DNA of 64,000 nt from Maribacter sp. 1_MG-2023 (GCF_030547005.1 NZ_JAUOPN010000007.1:124001-188000); one strand, 5' to 3'; positions 1 through 9,587 are shown, counted from the first letter of the stretch. Translations and numbers: made by a program. Notes: generated by a model from the sequence alone, not told the origin.

Positions 1-881
1 GCAAATGCGTTGGCACCAACAATTGCCTTATTTGGTTGTACCATCATACCCATTTTACTAGATACCATCAAACTGGTATCATATAGTAATTTGCTGTTTA
101 TGTTAGTGTCATAATTTAAATCTGGGTGTTGACGTAAAATCATTACAACTTCTTCTAAAGATGTGTTGCCTGCACGTTCACCAATTCCGTTAATAGTACA
201 TTCAATTTGTCTTGCACCATTAATGACACCAGAAATTGAATTTGCTGTAGCCAAGCCTAAATCATTATGACAGTGACAAGATAAAATTGCTTTTTCTATG
301 CCTTTTACATTTTCACGTAAATATTTTATTTTGGCACCATATTCGTCTGGTAAGCAATAGCCAGTAGTATCTGGTATATTTAAAACGGTAGCACCTGCCT
401 TTATGACCGCTTCACAAACACGAGCTAAAAACTCGTTATCTGTACGACCGGCATCTTCGGCGTAAAATTCAACATCTTCTACGAAAGTCTTTGCGTATTT
501 AACAGCATCGATTGCACGCTCTATAATAGCATCTCTGTTAGAATTGAATTTAAATTTAATATGAGAGTCAGATGTACCAATACCAGTATGAATTCTTGGC
601 ATTTTAGCATATTTAAGAGCTTGGGCCGCAACTTCAATATCGTTTTTGACCGCACGGGTCAATCCACAGACTGTAGCATTTTTAACGAGCTTGGCTATGG
701 CTTCGACAGATTGAAAATCTCCCGGGCTAGAAACAGGAAAACCGGCTTCGATCACATTAACACCTAATAAATCTAGGCGTTCAGCGATGACCAATTTTTG
801 TTCCCGGTCTAATTTACAGCCCGGTACTTGCTCTCCATCTCTTAAAGTAGTGTCAAATATTTGTACTATCTCTTTACTCAT
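1..881 (-). CDS. leuA: 2-isopropylmalate synthase, N-terminal part (runs off window)
   Basis: LeuA condenses acetyl-CoA with 2-oxoisovalerate in the first committed step of leucine synthesis. Reading leftwards from the ATG at 881, the protein has DTTLRDGEQ at residues 10-18, the signature of the HMGL/DRE-TIM catalytic barrel. A metal-binding HCHND motif follows near residue 205, then the conserved GIGERAGN segment. About 293 residues are present. The rest, including any C-terminal leucine-binding regulatory domain, lies outside the window, so homocitrate or citramalate synthase cannot be fully excluded. It is transcribed away from the gene at 1027, and a long dyad (969-996) sits between them. 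Confidence 0.9.
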   Translation of the reverse strand, partial: MSKEIVQIFDTTLRDGEQVPGCKLDREQKLVIAERLDLLGVNVIEAGFPVSSPGDFQSVEAIAKLVKNATVCGLTRAVKNDIEVAAQALKYAKMPRIHTGIGTSDSHIKFKFNSNRDAIIERAIDAVKYAKTFVEDVEFYAEDAGRTDNEFLARVCEAVIKAGATVLNIPDTTGYCLPDEYGAKIKYLRENVKGIEKAILSCHCHNDLGLATANSISGVINGARQIECTINGIGERAGNTSLEEVVMILRQHPDLNYDTNINSKLLYDTSLMVSSKMGMMVQPNKAIVGANAF

Positions 882-968
882 TATATTTACGTAGTTTTAC
901 TCGTCAAACGAATATATAACCTAAAATATAAGTTACTTTAATGTTGTTAACTTGTTTACAACGTTAAG

Positions 969-996
969 TCAGTTTTTTAGGTATGTAAAAAACTGA
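969..996. promoter_or_regulatory. 11-bp perfect inverted repeat between leuA and the 1027 gene
   Basis: TCAGTTTTTTA at 969-979 and TAAAAAACTGA at 986-996 are exact reverse complements around the 6-nt loop GGTATG. The dyad lies in the spacer of a divergent gene pair, about 90 nt upstream of leuA and 30 nt upstream of the gene at 1027. An operator or a 5'-leader hairpin is more likely than a terminator, because no gene ends here. The protein that might bind it is unknown. Confidence 0.45.
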
Positions 997-1026
997 TTAG
1001 CAACTATTTAAACTCTTATTATTACG

Positions 1027-2571
1027 ATGACAAATGCGCATAAAGATGCTTTGTTCGTTTTGGTTAAGTCACTTTCTAAATCTGAAAAGCGTCAGTTTAA
1101 GCTTTATGTGGGTCGATTAGGTGTAAACACAGATGCCAAATTTTTGGCGCTCTTTAATCTATTAGATAAAATTAAGCAATACGACGAGAAAACTATTTTG
1201 GAAAGTGGTATTGTTAAGAAGGCCCAACTTTCTAATCTTAAAGCACACTTATATAAACAGATTTTAGTGAGTCTAAGGCTAAATCCTGTGAACCAAAACA
1301 TAAGGGTTCAGATACGTGAACAGTTAGATTTTGCTACAATATTATATCAAAAAGGACTCTATAAACAAAGTTTAAAAATTTTAGATAAGGTAAAGGGTAT
1401 AGCTATAGAGAATGAAGAGAAGAATATAGCTTATGAAATTGTTGAGCTCGAAAAGATAATTGAAACTCAGTACATTACAAGAAGTATACCCGATCGTGCC
1501 GATGAACTTGCTATACAGGCAAAAGAATTATCTGGACATAATGTAATGACCAGTAAGCTGTCAAATCTTTCTTTACAGCTTTATGGAATGATGTTAAAAG
1601 TTGGGTATGTAAGAAGTGATGAGGATTATCAAAAAGTGAAAACTTATTTTAATAATCATTTGCCGTTATATAATATTGAGGACTTAGGTTTTCGAGAAAA
1701 ATTATGGTTATATAAAGCCTATTTGTGGTATAGTTTTCTTACTCAAGATTTCTTATCGTGTTTTAAATACGCCAGTAAATGGGTCGATCTATTTTATGAT
1801 CATAAAGACATGATTTATTTAAATCCTGTTTTCTTTTTAAAAGGGAATCACTATTTGCTAGAATCTCTTTTTTATGTGCAATACAGTTCACAGTTTAAAG
1901 AAGTTTTAGAACGTTTAGAAACGACTATTAAAGAGAAAGAATTTCCTGATAATGATAACATCAACTCCTTGGTATTTATGTATTTAAATGCCAATAAATT
2001 GAACTTGCATTTTCTTGAAGGTACCTTTGAAAAAGGCTTGTACTTGGTGAAGATTATTGAATATGGTATAAATAAACATAGAGATCGAATTGATGTGCAC
2101 CACGTCATGGTGCTCTATTATAAAATAGCCTGCCTGTACTTCGGTATTGGAGATAATAAAACCTGTATTCAATATCTTAAAAAGATTATTGATAATAAGA
2201 ATTTAAAGATGCGTGAAGACTTAATGTGTTTTGCACGTGTTTTGAGTTTAGTTGCTCATTATGAGGCGGGTATGGACTATCATTTAGAAGTTCAATTAAA
2301 AAGTACATATAAGTTTCTTTTAAAAATGGACGATATGCATGCAGTACAAAAAGAGATGATTAAGTTTCTTAGAAGTCTAGGTGGTATCTATCCTAACCAG
2401 TTAAAAGCAGAATTTCAGAAGTTATATAACGAACTTAAAAAGTACGAAGATCATCCGTACGAAAAGAGGGCTTTCTTGTATTTAGATATATTATCATGGT
2501 TAGAGAGTCATTTACAGAATAAACCAGTTTCTCAAATTATGAGAGAAAAAGCGCTGGCTAAAATACGCTAA
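1027..2571 (+). CDS. Hypothetical alpha-helical (TPR-like) protein
   Basis: A 514-residue protein with no signal peptide and no membrane segment. It is almost entirely amphipathic helices. Repeated aromatic/leucine pairs spaced about 34 residues apart suggest a TPR-like solenoid, which would make it a cytoplasmic scaffold or regulator. I recognise no catalytic motif. The stop is 15 nt before the DMT transporter gene at 2587, so the two probably share a transcript. The ATG fits the start of the conserved-looking reading frame. Function unknown. Confidence 0.8.
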   Translation: MTNAHKDALFVLVKSLSKSEKRQFKLYVGRLGVNTDAKFLALFNLLDKIKQYDEKTILESGIVKKAQLSNLKAHLYKQILVSLRLNPVNQNIRVQIREQLDFATILYQKGLYKQSLKILDKVKGIAIENEEKNIAYEIVELEKIIETQYITRSIPDRADELAIQAKELSGHNVMTSKLSNLSLQLYGMMLKVGYVRSDEDYQKVKTYFNNHLPLYNIEDLGFREKLWLYKAYLWYSFLTQDFLSCFKYASKWVDLFYDHKDMIYLNPVFFLKGNHYLLESLFYVQYSSQFKEVLERLETTIKEKEFPDNDNINSLVFMYLNANKLNLHFLEGTFEKGLYLVKIIEYGINKHRDRIDVHHVMVLYYKIACLYFGIGDNKTCIQYLKKIIDNKNLKMREDLMCFARVLSLVAHYEAGMDYHLEVQLKSTYKFLLKMDDMHAVQKEMIKFLRSLGGIYPNQLKAEFQKLYNELKKYEDHPYEKRAFLYLDILSWLESHLQNKPVSQIMREKALAKIR

Positions 2572-2586
2572 GCGTAATTTGTGTAG

Positions 2587-3447
2587 ATGAAAAGTAATCA
2601 CGTTCAGCATTTATTAGAAATTAACCTTGCTATGCTCTTTGTAGCTACTTCTGGGGCATTAGGGCGTTATGTTCAGCTACCAGTGCCAGTTGCTATTGGT
2701 TCAAGGGCGCTATTAGCTTTTGTAGCGCTGTTTCTTTATTGTAAATGGAAGGGTTTCAATTTAAAAGTTGATAAAAAAGATATTCCGGTAATATTGCTCA
2801 GTGGAATATTAATGGGTGTACATTGGGTCACTTATTTTTATGCTTTAAAACTGTCTAATGTCGCAATTGGTATGCTTTCTATATTTACATATCCTGTAAT
2901 AACGGCGTTTTTAGAACCCATTCTTTTAAAGACAAAGTTTGAATTAATGCATTTACTACTAGCATTTTTGGTGCTTACTGGTATGTATTTTTTGAGCCCT
3001 ACATTAGATTTTGAAAATTCATATACCATAGCCATTGGTTTCGGTGTATTTTCAGCTTTTGCATATGCACTTAGAAATATACTTTTGAAAAAGAAAGTGG
3101 CGAAATATAATGGGTCTATGCTAATGACTTACCAAACGGCAATTGTCGGGGTTATTTTATTCCCCTTTTTATTTTCTGTTTCAGCAGATACAATTATAAG
3201 TCAATGGGAAGTTCTTGTTGCGCTTGCCGTTTTAACTACAGCCATTGGTCACACGATGTTTTTAATGACCTTCAAGCATTTTAATATTACGACAGTAAGC
3301 ATTTTAAGCAGTGTACAACCTGTTTATGGTATCATAATCGGAGCGCTTTTTTTGTCGGAAATACCAAAGGGAACTACTATTTTAGGAGGAATACTAATTT
3401 TAAGTTCCGTGGTAATAGAAAGCATCCGTTCTAAAAAACCAACTTAA
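2587..3447 (+). CDS. EamA/DMT-family transporter
   Basis: A 286-residue membrane protein with about ten hydrophobic segments arranged as two EamA repeats. The first repeat runs from about residue 10 to 135 and the second from about 145 to 280. The first shows a GALLMGxHWVTYFYALK-like segment and the second ends with a VQPVYGIIIGALFLSE-like segment, both typical of drug/metabolite exporters. Family members export amino acids, nucleobases or other metabolites across the inner membrane. The substrate cannot be inferred. It follows the helical protein at 1027 by 15 nt and converges on the DUF4252 gene. Confidence 0.88.
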   Translation: MKSNHVQHLLEINLAMLFVATSGALGRYVQLPVPVAIGSRALLAFVALFLYCKWKGFNLKVDKKDIPVILLSGILMGVHWVTYFYALKLSNVAIGMLSIFTYPVITAFLEPILLKTKFELMHLLLAFLVLTGMYFLSPTLDFENSYTIAIGFGVFSAFAYALRNILLKKKVAKYNGSMLMTYQTAIVGVILFPFLFSVSADTIISQWEVLVALAVLTTAIGHTMFLMTFKHFNITTVSILSSVQPVYGIIIGALFLSEIPKGTTILGGILILSSVVIESIRSKKPT

Positions 3448-3456
3448 AGATTCGTT

Positions 3457-3987
3457 TTAATTTTGAGAATTGATTCCTGGCGTACTAGCTCCAAACTGAC
3501 TGATTATATTATCTCCGAATTTAGTAAACTGTTCGTTTTTAGCCATCTCTCTAACTTTTGCAGGGTCAAAATCACCATTGAAATATAAAAAAGAACCTGT
3601 TTGACTGTTGTTATTATAGATCAGAATTTCTTTGACTAGATTTTTTTTCTCTCTTACTGAAACAACATTGCGTTTTAAATCATCGTTCTTTCGAAAAACT
3701 TCAATAAATGAGTTTCCGGTAATACCGTTCATTTGTTGATTCAAAAACTGAGTTTTACTCGCTGTAGCACTCGGAAACTGCATATACCGCAAATCTTTGG
3801 CATTACCGACCATAGCCTTCATCTCTAGTGAAATTTCGCTGATCATTGACAGCATAAATTTCGGAACTCGAACAGCGGTTACTTGGTTGTCATTTTTATG
3901 GGCGTTATAAAAGGTGTCAATAGAGTTATAGCTGCCGCACGAAGTAATTAATAGTAATGCGCTTAGTGCGTAAATTTTCTTTAACAT
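3457..3987 (-). CDS. DUF4252 lipoprotein
   Basis: A 176-residue protein with a short type II signal peptide ending LLITSC, so lipidation at Cys17 is expected. The rest resembles the DUF4252 family, which is common in Bacteroidota: an amphipathic start, a KFMLSMISEIS segment, and a late basic/aromatic stretch around LIYNNNSQTGSFLYFNGDFD. DUF4252 proteins are periplasm-facing lipoproteins of unknown function. It is the last gene of a leftward run (panB, lspA, rluA-type, this gene), 30 nt after the pseudouridine synthase. Confidence 0.8.
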   Translation of the reverse strand: MLKKIYALSALLLITSCGSYNSIDTFYNAHKNDNQVTAVRVPKFMLSMISEISLEMKAMVGNAKDLRYMQFPSATASKTQFLNQQMNGITGNSFIEVFRKNDDLKRNVVSVREKKNLVKEILIYNNNSQTGSFLYFNGDFDPAKVREMAKNEQFTKFGDNIISQFGASTPGINSQN

Positions 3988-4017
3988 GGTTATAGTGTTT
4001 CTTTAAAAGTAGTGAAA

Positions 4018-4716
4018 TTAAAGACACGCATTCCAAATAGGGTCATTTGGAGGTGGAGCAATAATTTCTAAAGGTTCTTTTTTTACCGGATGCATCAAAC
4101 GTAGTTTTCGTGCATGTAAATGTATACTTCCGTCAGCATTGCTTCTGTCAAATCCGTATTTTAAGTCGCCTTTAATAGGGCTGCCAATGGCAGTAAGCTG
4201 TGACCTTATTTGATGGTGACGACCAGTTTCCAAATCAACTTCCAAAAGGAAATAGCGGTCTAATTTCTTTATGATGCGGTACATTAAAATTGCCTTTTTG
4301 CTATCTGTAACCTCTTTAATATGGGCATAAGATTTGTTTTGTTTCGTATTGCGCTTCATATAATGAACCAATCTTTTCTCAGCTTCGTTCGGACAATTTT
4401 TCACCACTGCCCAATAGGTTTTTTTTGCATCTTTCTCTGCAAACATTTTATTTAGCCTAGGTAAAGCTTTAGAGGTCTTTGCAAATACCACGATACCCGA
4501 TGTTGGGCGATCTAGGCGGTGCACAACACCTAAATAGACATTGCCGGGTTTGTTATACTTTTTCTTTAGAAATGCTTTTACGGTGTCACTTAACGGTCTA
4601 TCGCCAGTTTTATCACCTTGTACGATATCACCAGGGCGTTTGTTTATTACTATTAAGTGATTGTCTTCAAATAGTACTTGAAGATTATCTACGGTTGAAT
4701 GTTGTTTTTTCGACAA
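4018..4716 (-). CDS. RluA-family pseudouridine synthase
   Basis: A 232-residue RNA pseudouridine synthase. The catalytic motif HRLDRPTSG is present near residue 66, with the Asp nucleophile that converts uridine to pseudouridine in rRNA or tRNA. A later ETGRHHQIRSQL segment is the second RluA-family signature. No S4 RNA-binding domain precedes the catalytic domain, so it is a short form closer to RluA/TruC than to RluC or RluD. The exact target site cannot be read. It lies 33 nt downstream of lspA. Confidence 0.9.
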   Translation of the reverse strand: MSKKQHSTVDNLQVLFEDNHLIVINKRPGDIVQGDKTGDRPLSDTVKAFLKKKYNKPGNVYLGVVHRLDRPTSGIVVFAKTSKALPRLNKMFAEKDAKKTYWAVVKNCPNEAEKRLVHYMKRNTKQNKSYAHIKEVTDSKKAILMYRIIKKLDRYFLLEVDLETGRHHQIRSQLTAIGSPIKGDLKYGFDRSNADGSIHLHARKLRLMHPVKKEPLEIIAPPPNDPIWNACL

Positions 4717-4749
4717 ATTTCAGTCTTATCTTATTAATTATTGTACTGC

Positions 4750-5247
4750 CTAAATTGCCAGTTTTTTTCCTCTTATGATTAAAAATATAAACATAAGAAC
4801 GCCGATAGTAACAGCAACGTCTGCGATATTGAATATTCCCGTTCTCAATACGCCTAATCTAATCTGAAAGAAATCGTTTACGGACCCATAAGCAATTCGG
4901 TCTATTAAATTTCCTAATCCGCCACCTATGACCAAAGCAAAAGCAACAATCAATAAAAGATTTAAATTGGGTTTGCTCATAATTCTATAGAGCATTATCA
5001 ATAGTAATAACATTGGTAATGCCTGTAGCAGAAATCTCTTTAAAATAGGAGGGAAGTCCAGTCCAAAGCCAAGCATAGCACCTGTATTCTCCACATTTGT
5101 AAGAATCAAATGATTTTTTATTACGGGAATAAAAACTTCTGGCTCTACTTTTTGGCGTGTTAGTTCTTTAGATACTTGATCGCAACCAACCGTCATTAAA
5201 ACAATGATTAGAATCAAAAATTTACTAAAATATTTAGAACGCTTCAA
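4750..5247 (-). CDS. lspA: Signal peptidase II family protein (LspA)
   Basis: A 165-residue inner-membrane aspartic protease with four hydrophobic segments. LspA removes signal peptides from prolipoproteins. Visible family motifs are DQVSK in the first third, NTGAMLGFG, GGGLGNLIDR with the first catalytic Asp, and FNIADVAV with the second. Both catalytic residues are kept. It sits between panB (13 nt) and a pseudouridine synthase, which is not a typical LspA setting, and Bacteroidota can carry more than one copy. It could be a second LspA. The GC in the first segment imitates a lipobox but is part of the LspA N-terminus. Confidence 0.82.
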   Translation of the reverse strand: MKRSKYFSKFLILIIVLMTVGCDQVSKELTRQKVEPEVFIPVIKNHLILTNVENTGAMLGFGLDFPPILKRFLLQALPMLLLLIMLYRIMSKPNLNLLLIVAFALVIGGGLGNLIDRIAYGSVNDFFQIRLGVLRTGIFNIADVAVTIGVLMFIFLIIRGKKLAI

Positions 5248-5260
5248 AAGTGTTTGTTAA

Positions 5261-6079
5261 TTAATACTGCTCATCATCATTCGGGAAATCTTGACTTTTT
5301 ACATCGCTAACATAGTTAGATATAGCTTTACCCATTTCTTCATAAAGATTCATATACCTACGTAAAAAACGAGGGTTGAATTCATGCGTCATTCCTAATA
5401 AATCGTGAACTACAAGTACTTGACCATCAGCATGTTTTCCGCCGCCAATACCTATAGTGGGTATGGTTAGACTTTCAGAAACTTTTTTGGTAAGCTCAGC
5501 TGGTATTTTTTCAAGAACCAAACCGAAGCATCCTAGTTTTTCTAGAAGTTTAGCGTCTTCCATTAATTGTTCAGCTTCTTCCTCTTCTTTTGCACGAACG
5601 GTATATGTTCCGAATTTATATATAGACTGCGGCGTCAAACCCAAATGACCCATAACAGGTATGCCGGCAGCAAGAATTCTTTTTACCGATTCTTTTATCT
5701 CTGCGCCTCCTTCTAGCTTTACGGCATGTGCACCACTTTCTTTCATGATTCTTATTGCAGAACGAAGAGCTTCTTTTGGGTCACTTTGGTAGCTTCCAAA
5801 AGGTAAATCAACAACAACCAATGCTCTGTCAATAGCTCTAATAACAGAAGATGCATGATAAATCATTTGATCCAAAGTTATAGGTAATGTGGTCTCATGA
5901 CCTGCCATGACATTACTAGCAGAATCACCTACCAAAATAACATCAACCTTAGCGGCATCTACAATTTTGGCCATTGAATAGTCGTATGCAGTAAGCATAG
6001 AGATTTTCTCTCCATTCTTCTTCATATCCACTAGTGATTTTACAGTGACCCTTTTATATTCTTTTTTAGCTACAGACAT
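5261..6079 (-). CDS. panB: 3-methyl-2-oxobutanoate hydroxymethyltransferase
   Basis: PanB transfers a hydroxymethyl group from 5,10-methylene-THF to 2-oxoisovalerate, making ketopantoate for pantothenate and CoA. The 272-residue length matches the family (about 264). It shows MLTAYDYS near residue 29, [11 protein letters not shown] with the metal-binding Asp, VKLEGG near residue 120, [12 protein letters not shown], and GIGGG before the C-terminus. The cytoplasmic TIM-barrel is complete. It is the first gene of a leftward run, 13 nt before lspA. It draws on the same 2-oxoisovalerate pool as leuA at the window start. Confidence 0.95.
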   Translation of the reverse strand: MSVAKKEYKRVTVKSLVDMKKNGEKISMLTAYDYSMAKIVDAAKVDVILVGDSASNVMAGHETTLPITLDQMIYHASSVIRAIDRALVVVDLPFGSYQSDPKEALRSAIRIMKESGAHAVKLEGGAEIKESVKRILAAGIPVMGHLGLTPQSIYKFGTYTVRAKEEEEAEQLMEDAKLLEKLGCFGLVLEKIPAELTKKVSESLTIPTIGIGGGKHADGQVLVVHDLLGMTHEFNPRFLRRYMNLYEEMGKAISNYVSDVKSQDFPNDDEQY

Positions 6080-6279
6080 ATTCTAATATTGATTAAGAAC
6101 TATAAAAGTAAGGAGTTTTAATGAGATTAAGCATTCACTATATCATCCATTTAAAAGTGAGCATTTAAAATTTATCTATTTTTATGCTTAGTACTTTAAA
6201 GAAGTTGAAATATGAAATATAGCTATGTCCTATTTGCTTTATTTGCATGTAGTATGGTCATGCGCAATTAGAAGAAAAA

Positions 6280-6684
6280 GTGAGGGTTAGGGTTGCGGTA
6301 GAGCGATTCTTTTATGCTTTCAACAATCGAAATGAGCTTGCGATAAAGAAACTTGTTAGTCCTGATGTTTTGATACAGACCATCGGTCAAAACGTACAAA
6401 ACAATATGATAGTTAGAACCGAAAATTTTAATGATTTAATAAACTTCATAATAACCACACCCGATTCTATAAGTTTTAAGGAAAAGATACTAGATTATAA
6501 CATACAAATAGATGGTGGTATGGCGCACGTTTGGGCACCATATGAATTTTGGTATAATGAAGAATTTAGTCACTGTGGGGTTAATTCTTTTCAGCTATTT
6601 AAAGATGATGATACTTGGAAAATTATATACTTAATTGATACCAGAAGAAAAGAAGAATGTAATCAAGTTTCAGATAAAAACTAA
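6280..6684 (+). CDS. NTF2/SnoaL-like protein, N-terminus probably frameshifted
   Basis: A cone-shaped NTF2-like fold is suggested by FFYAFNNRNELAIKKLVSPDV at the start and FQLFKDDDTWKIIYLIDTRR at the end. Such proteins are often secreted and of unknown role in Flavobacteriaceae. The frame as it stands can only start at a weak GTG (6280). Just upstream, an ATG at 6212 in another frame encodes a good signal peptide start (MKYSYVLFALFACS). The 6280 frame read backwards gives YGHAQLEEK, an ideal signal-peptide end. One missing base near 6251-6253 would join them. It is therefore either a real null allele or a sequence error. Confidence 0.6.
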   Translation: MRVRVAVERFFYAFNNRNELAIKKLVSPDVLIQTIGQNVQNNMIVRTENFNDLINFIITTPDSISFKEKILDYNIQIDGGMAHVWAPYEFWYNEEFSHCGVNSFQLFKDDDTWKIIYLIDTRRKEECNQVSDKN

Positions 6685-6688
6685 TATT

Positions 6689-7732
6689 CTATTTCCAAGA
6701 TCTTGAATTTGAAGCATCCGCAGAAGGAAAATCTTTAGGCACCGTTTGTGTAACCTCTCCTGTGGCTGCCCATTCTGTACCTCGCTGTAAAGTTGTAATA
6801 AAACCTACACATTCCATTGAATAATCGAAATGACCTAGCGTAGAATGAAAAACACGACCTTTTCCATAATTAATTGCCATAAGTTGAGGCACGTTCTGTC
6901 CTAAACCTGTTACATTAGGATCCCATGGTGGAGCATTTTTTTCTACATCGGCATAAGCTGTTGTTAATATTGTAGCATTTTCAAACGGTCCCCTCATGCG
7001 TTCGTACATTTCGTCTGGTGTGTGCAACCATTTCTCAGGTATGCCTTTCATTATAGGATGCTCCGGAGCTCTAGTTGTTAATTGAAACTCATATTCAGGT
7101 CCGTGAGAACCACAAACTCCTTCAGAAGAATCTTTTATTAGTTCACCAGCATCATTGTAATATACGTAAGGTCCAGATTTTTCATCTCGACCTCCCCAAG
7201 CACCTAATCCGATCATTTTATTAAATTCGTCCCAATCACCCCAGGCATTGTTTGCGGCATGCACTACTACTAAACCACCACCATTGTTCATATATGTTTC
7301 AAAATCATCTCTGGTTTTCTCAGGCCATAAGGGAGAATCAGCGCCAAGGTTAGAAATAACAACATCGTAATCATTGAAATTAAATGTAAATTCTGATGTC
7401 TGAATTGGACTCTCAGATATATAATAGGTCTTATCTTTTAATGGGTAAGTTTCTATAAATGAAAGGTACGCTTCTGGTCTATCTTTATTGTATTTAATAC
7501 CCAACCACATTGAATCCATTCTTTGAATATCTACCGTAAATAGCTCGGTCTGTTCTAGGTAATCTTTCATCATCATGGTCGTTTTTGGCCATATGTAATG
7601 ATTGTTTTGTCCGTCAATAATCAAGGCTTTTAGTTTCGCTGTAGGTTGAACTTGTTCGGCTACTTCTTTCTTTTTTTCTCCGCAAGACGTTAGCGCTAAA
7701 CTTAATAATACAACTATCATTAAATTTTTCAT
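6689..7732 (-). CDS. ThuA-domain lipoprotein
   Basis: A 347-residue protein with a type II signal peptide ending LALTSC. The body is a ThuA-like, glutamine-amidotransferase-fold domain: KALIIDGQNNHYIWPKT at the start, an NLGADSPLWPE segment, GGLVVVHAANNAWGDW, and FHSTLGHFDYSMEC near the end. ThuA proteins are linked to sugar utilisation and often appear with carbohydrate-degrading genes, but their reaction is not settled. It is probably anchored in the envelope. It converges on the NTF2-like gene with a 4-nt gap and no terminator visible. Confidence 0.88.
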   Translation of the reverse strand: MKNLMIVVLLSLALTSCGEKKKEVAEQVQPTAKLKALIIDGQNNHYIWPKTTMMMKDYLEQTELFTVDIQRMDSMWLGIKYNKDRPEAYLSFIETYPLKDKTYYISESPIQTSEFTFNFNDYDVVISNLGADSPLWPEKTRDDFETYMNNGGGLVVVHAANNAWGDWDEFNKMIGLGAWGGRDEKSGPYVYYNDAGELIKDSSEGVCGSHGPEYEFQLTTRAPEHPIMKGIPEKWLHTPDEMYERMRGPFENATILTTAYADVEKNAPPWDPNVTGLGQNVPQLMAINYGKGRVFHSTLGHFDYSMECVGFITTLQRGTEWAATGEVTQTVPKDFPSADASNSRSWK

Positions 7733-7888
7733 GCTGAAGGTTTCATATAAATGTTGACTTTAAATGTACATGAACTAGATAAGATGACAAAAACCAAATT
7801 AAAAATAAGTTAGATGTAAAAAATGTAATTCTTGTTGCGGATGAAAAAAACTGCTATTAAATTAGCGTAAAACAAAAGATAGCATAAA

Positions 7889-8419
7889 ATGAAATTATTA
7901 GGAATAGGGTCTAGAATTCTACATAAAGAATTAGGTAAAGGTGTAATTACAAATGTTTCTAGTACCATGTATTGGGTTACATTCATGGATAATGGTCTAG
8001 AAACCATCGACATAGATTCTGAATATGAGGTGATAGATGCTATTGAAAATGAGGTAGATACCGTAAGTTTTTTCGATGTAGAAAGTTCTTTGGTTGCTAT
8101 TCTTCAAAAGTGGAGCGACACTACGCAACGTGTTGCCATTGCAGATAAATGGAAAGGTGGAAATATAGTTTTAGAGCCTGGTGAAAGCGGCGGTAGTAAT
8201 AAAGAAATACCAATAAATACTTTCTTTCATAAAATAGTGATCGTACGTGATCGCATACGTGTTATGGAGCAAAAAATAAACTCGAGTAAGAATTTAGATG
8301 ATCAGGAAAAAATAGACCTACAGCAATATATTACCCGTATTTACGGAAGTTTAACAACGTTTAATGTACTGTTTAAAACCAAAGGAGATCAGTTTATTGG
8401 AGAAAAAGGAGGGAAGTAG
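7889..8419 (+). CDS. Conserved hypothetical cytoplasmic protein
   Basis: A 176-residue protein with no signal peptide or membrane segment. The first 50 residues (GIGSRILHKELGKGVITNVS) look like a small beta-barrel of the kind that follows a KOW or SH3-like pattern, ending in an acidic stretch. The remainder is helical, with a basic segment around RDRIRVMEQKINSS. I do not recognise a named family. It converges on the hydrolase gene at 8428 with an 8-nt gap. A nucleic-acid or protein-binding role is only a guess from the fold pattern. Confidence 0.7.
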   Translation: MKLLGIGSRILHKELGKGVITNVSSTMYWVTFMDNGLETIDIDSEYEVIDAIENEVDTVSFFDVESSLVAILQKWSDTTQRVAIADKWKGGNIVLEPGESGGSNKEIPINTFFHKIVIVRDRIRVMEQKINSSKNLDDQEKIDLQQYITRIYGSLTTFNVLFKTKGDQFIGEKGGK

Positions 8420-8427
8420 TTTCGTTT

Positions 8428-9468
8428 TTAATTTTGAACGCTAAGCGCTTTAACAATTTCGTATTGTTTATCAATTATAGCTTCGTTAAAACCATGGGCT
8501 GCATTAGAAACAGTGTAATATTCTTTTCTTGGAGCCCTAATTTTTTCAAAATAAGGCTTGTTAAGTTCCGTAGAACATATTATATCATGCTTGCCTTGAA
8601 TCATAAAAACGGGTAATCGAAAGACAACTGCGGTATTATTAAGGTTAATATCACTAACCATTGATTTTACTCTAATACGTTGGTCTCCAACAAGGTTTAG
8701 AAATGAGTAATCATCACCATTATATCGATCTCTACTATCTTTATTATTTTCGTATTCGGAGGCAATTTTCCACCAGTTAGAAGGTGCAGGTTTAGAATGT
8801 TCTTTTTCAAACTGTTTTACTACACGTAAAAGCTGACCGTAGTTTTTGGCAATTTGGTATGGCGGTGGACCTAAATCTTTAAGTTTTAAAAGCACTTGTT
8901 TGTCCTCATTTTCTTCAGCTAATTTGTATGCTTCTAAATAGGCATTTTTTATGTTTTTAGAAAAATTCACAAATTGGGCATGACCAACATAGGCATGAAA
9001 TAAATCTGGATTCTTTTGTGCCATCTGTGTAGCTAGAATAGAACCCCAAGAAGTGCCCATTAATATTACTTTTCTTTTGTCTAAACGTTTCAGTAAATAT
9101 TCGGTGACAGCAATGCCATCATTAGTCATATCTGCTACAGATAGCAGGTTATTAGCATAAAATTCATCATTAATTTCTTTAGGACAATTTCTGCCAAATG
9201 TTCTGCCGGCACCTCTCTGATCCCAATGAACAATAGTAAACTCTTTCATCCATTCAGCATATACATCATCTTTATAATGACTCATAGTGCTACCTGGTCC
9301 GCCATGTATCAGTAGAACAACTGGGTTGCTGGTGTCATTACCGTTAATGGTAATCCACTGTTCAATACCACCTATGCTTATGAACTTATTTTCTGCAATT
9401 TTATTTTGACTAAAAGATGTATTAGCTGTCAATAATAGAAAAAGAAAAAGCGAGGTTTTTAACTGCAT
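8428..9468 (-). CDS. Secreted alpha/beta hydrolase (proline iminopeptidase-like)
   Basis: A 346-residue protein with an N-terminal signal peptide ending about residue 20 (TANTSFSQ). The alpha/beta hydrolase fold shows the oxyanion motif HGGPGSTMSH near residue 54, WDQRGAGRTFG, the nucleophile elbow GTSWGS near residue 140, an IQGKHD acid segment, and a catalytic His in AAHGFNE near the C-terminus. This arrangement is that of the S33 prolyl aminopeptidase group. It probably acts in the periplasm on peptides or esters. The substrate is undetermined. Confidence 0.87.
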   Translation of the reverse strand: MQLKTSLFLFLLLTANTSFSQNKIAENKFISIGGIEQWITINGNDTSNPVVLLIHGGPGSTMSHYKDDVYAEWMKEFTIVHWDQRGAGRTFGRNCPKEINDEFYANNLLSVADMTNDGIAVTEYLLKRLDKRKVILMGTSWGSILATQMAQKNPDLFHAYVGHAQFVNFSKNIKNAYLEAYKLAEENEDKQVLLKLKDLGPPPYQIAKNYGQLLRVVKQFEKEHSKPAPSNWWKIASEYENNKDSRDRYNGDDYSFLNLVGDQRIRVKSMVSDINLNNTAVVFRLPVFMIQGKHDIICSTELNKPYFEKIRAPRKEYYTVSNAAHGFNEAIIDKQYEIVKALSVQN

Positions 9469-9587
9469 TTTATAGATGATTTGAAGATGAATAAATAAGA
9501 TACTAAGATATCTTTCATTATTCTATTTATAGTTATAAGGTGTCCGTCTTAACTTTTATTTTACTTTATGATATATTGCATAAATTT

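Noticed and set aside
561-767. Open frame of 68 codons on the plus strand
   Set aside because: It is antisense to the conserved leuA coding region and its translation matches nothing protein-like.
5150-5200. Lipobox-like GC in the first segment of the LspA protein
   Set aside because: The cysteine sits directly before DQVSK, the conserved LspA start. The following three helices and catalytic motifs show it is a polytopic protease, not a lipoprotein.
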